Below, one piece after another: positions 13,629 to 13,766 of a DNA stretch of 13,766 bases. Within the stretch, counting starts at the first letter, position 1. Each line of letters begins with the position of its first letter. Below the pieces are notes generated by a model, which was not told where the DNA came from, did not search any database, and saw only the letters and a list, made by a program, of their open reading frames with translations. Source of the DNA: Actinomycetota bacterium (GTDB lineage Bacteria > Actinomycetota > Humimicrobiia > Humimicrobiales > Humimicrobiaceae); the NCBI GenBank assembly GCA_023488645.1, contig JAMDDL010000185.1:1-13766 (forward strand), in the 5' to 3' direction. The translations under genes were made by a program, and so were the position numbers.

Positions 13629-13642
13629 CAAATAATTATTTG
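13629..13642. promoter_or_regulatory. 14-bp perfect palindrome upstream of the regulator promoter
   Basis: CAAATAATTATTTG is a perfect palindrome 5 bp upstream of the -35 box. Its AATAATTATT core recurs near 13687 and near 13713 in the same intergenic region. This could be an operator array shared with the divergent gene outside the window, or low-complexity AT-rich sequence. Confidence 0.35.
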
Positions 13643-13757
13643 CAATTCAGACACTGCATGTCCTTAAAGCGCTGCCTTAAGTTAAAAATAATTATTATTT
13701 TAAAATTAGACAGAAATAATTATTGCTGGGGCAATTATCTTAAAAAGATTTTAATTC

Positions 13758-13763
13758 AAGGAG
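13758..13763 (+). promoter_or_regulatory. Shine-Dalgarno site of a divergent gene beyond the right edge
   Basis: The window ends with AAGGAGCAA on the plus strand, a good ribosome-binding site 3 nt from the edge. A start codon would be expected within the next few bases. It would make the 13548-13766 region a divergent promoter shared with the GntR regulator. Confidence 0.5.
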
Positions 13764-13766
13764 CAA

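Noticed and set aside
13560..13766. tRNA or small RNA gene in the right-hand intergenic region
   Set aside because: No cloverleaf arms or conserved T-loop could be found; the palindromes are short and AT-rich.

Overview
The window is about 13.8 kb of very AT-rich bacterial DNA. Almost every intact gene lies on the minus strand, and the genes read as one long catabolic locus running from high to low coordinates. Shine-Dalgarno sites of the AGGAGG type, sigma-70-like promoters (TTGACA-17-TATAAA), a lipoprotein solute-binding protein with a Thr/Ala/Glu linker, and several URO-D-fold proteins point to an anaerobic, low-GC, sugar-importing bacterium. The linker style is reminiscent of uncultured lineages such as Atribacterota or low-GC Actinomycetota. 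That taxonomic guess is weak and rests on style, not on a marker gene.

Layout, in the direction of transcription (right to left): a GntR/UTRA regulator (13547-12813) with its own promoter; a 270-bp control region with nested inverted repeats; a carbohydrate ABC importer of the CUT1 type made of a lipoprotein binding protein and two permeases (12542-9289), with a 14-bp hairpin between the binding-protein and first permease genes; a sulfatase-family hydrolase with Thr at the nucleophile position (9237-7756); two tandem, paralogous URO-D-fold proteins (7614-6511, 6369-5257); an isochorismatase-like cysteine hydrolase (5231-4503); a third, divergent URO-D-fold protein that keeps an H-x-C motif (4500-3313); a short fossil of another URO-D N-terminus (3293-3198); a RhaM-like sugar mutarotase (3094-2747); and an opine-type NAD(P) dehydrogenase (2671-1598). 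The region from about 1600 down to 840 is a graveyard: coding-like scraps on the minus strand and a decayed IS630-family transposase end on the plus strand. The left edge holds the first 120 codons of a second, paralogous solute-binding lipoprotein (361-1) with two stacked promoters, probably the start of a second transport operon. The right edge ends in a plus-strand Shine-Dalgarno site, so a divergent gene probably begins just outside.

Working model (inference): the GntR regulator responds to a sugar-like or sugar-derivative ligand. The importer, which needs an ATPase encoded elsewhere, brings it in. The sulfatase-like hydrolase removes an ester group, the mutarotase-like protein handles the anomer, and the dehydrogenase, the cysteine hydrolase and the URO-D-fold proteins process the product. 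The URO-D proteins are not HemE. No corrinoid protein, corrinoid reactivase, MttB-type methyltransferase or ABC ATPase is present in the window, so a complete methyl-transfer system cannot be claimed. The combination of three URO-D-fold proteins with a Thr-type sulfatase and a sugar importer is the most interesting unexplained system here.
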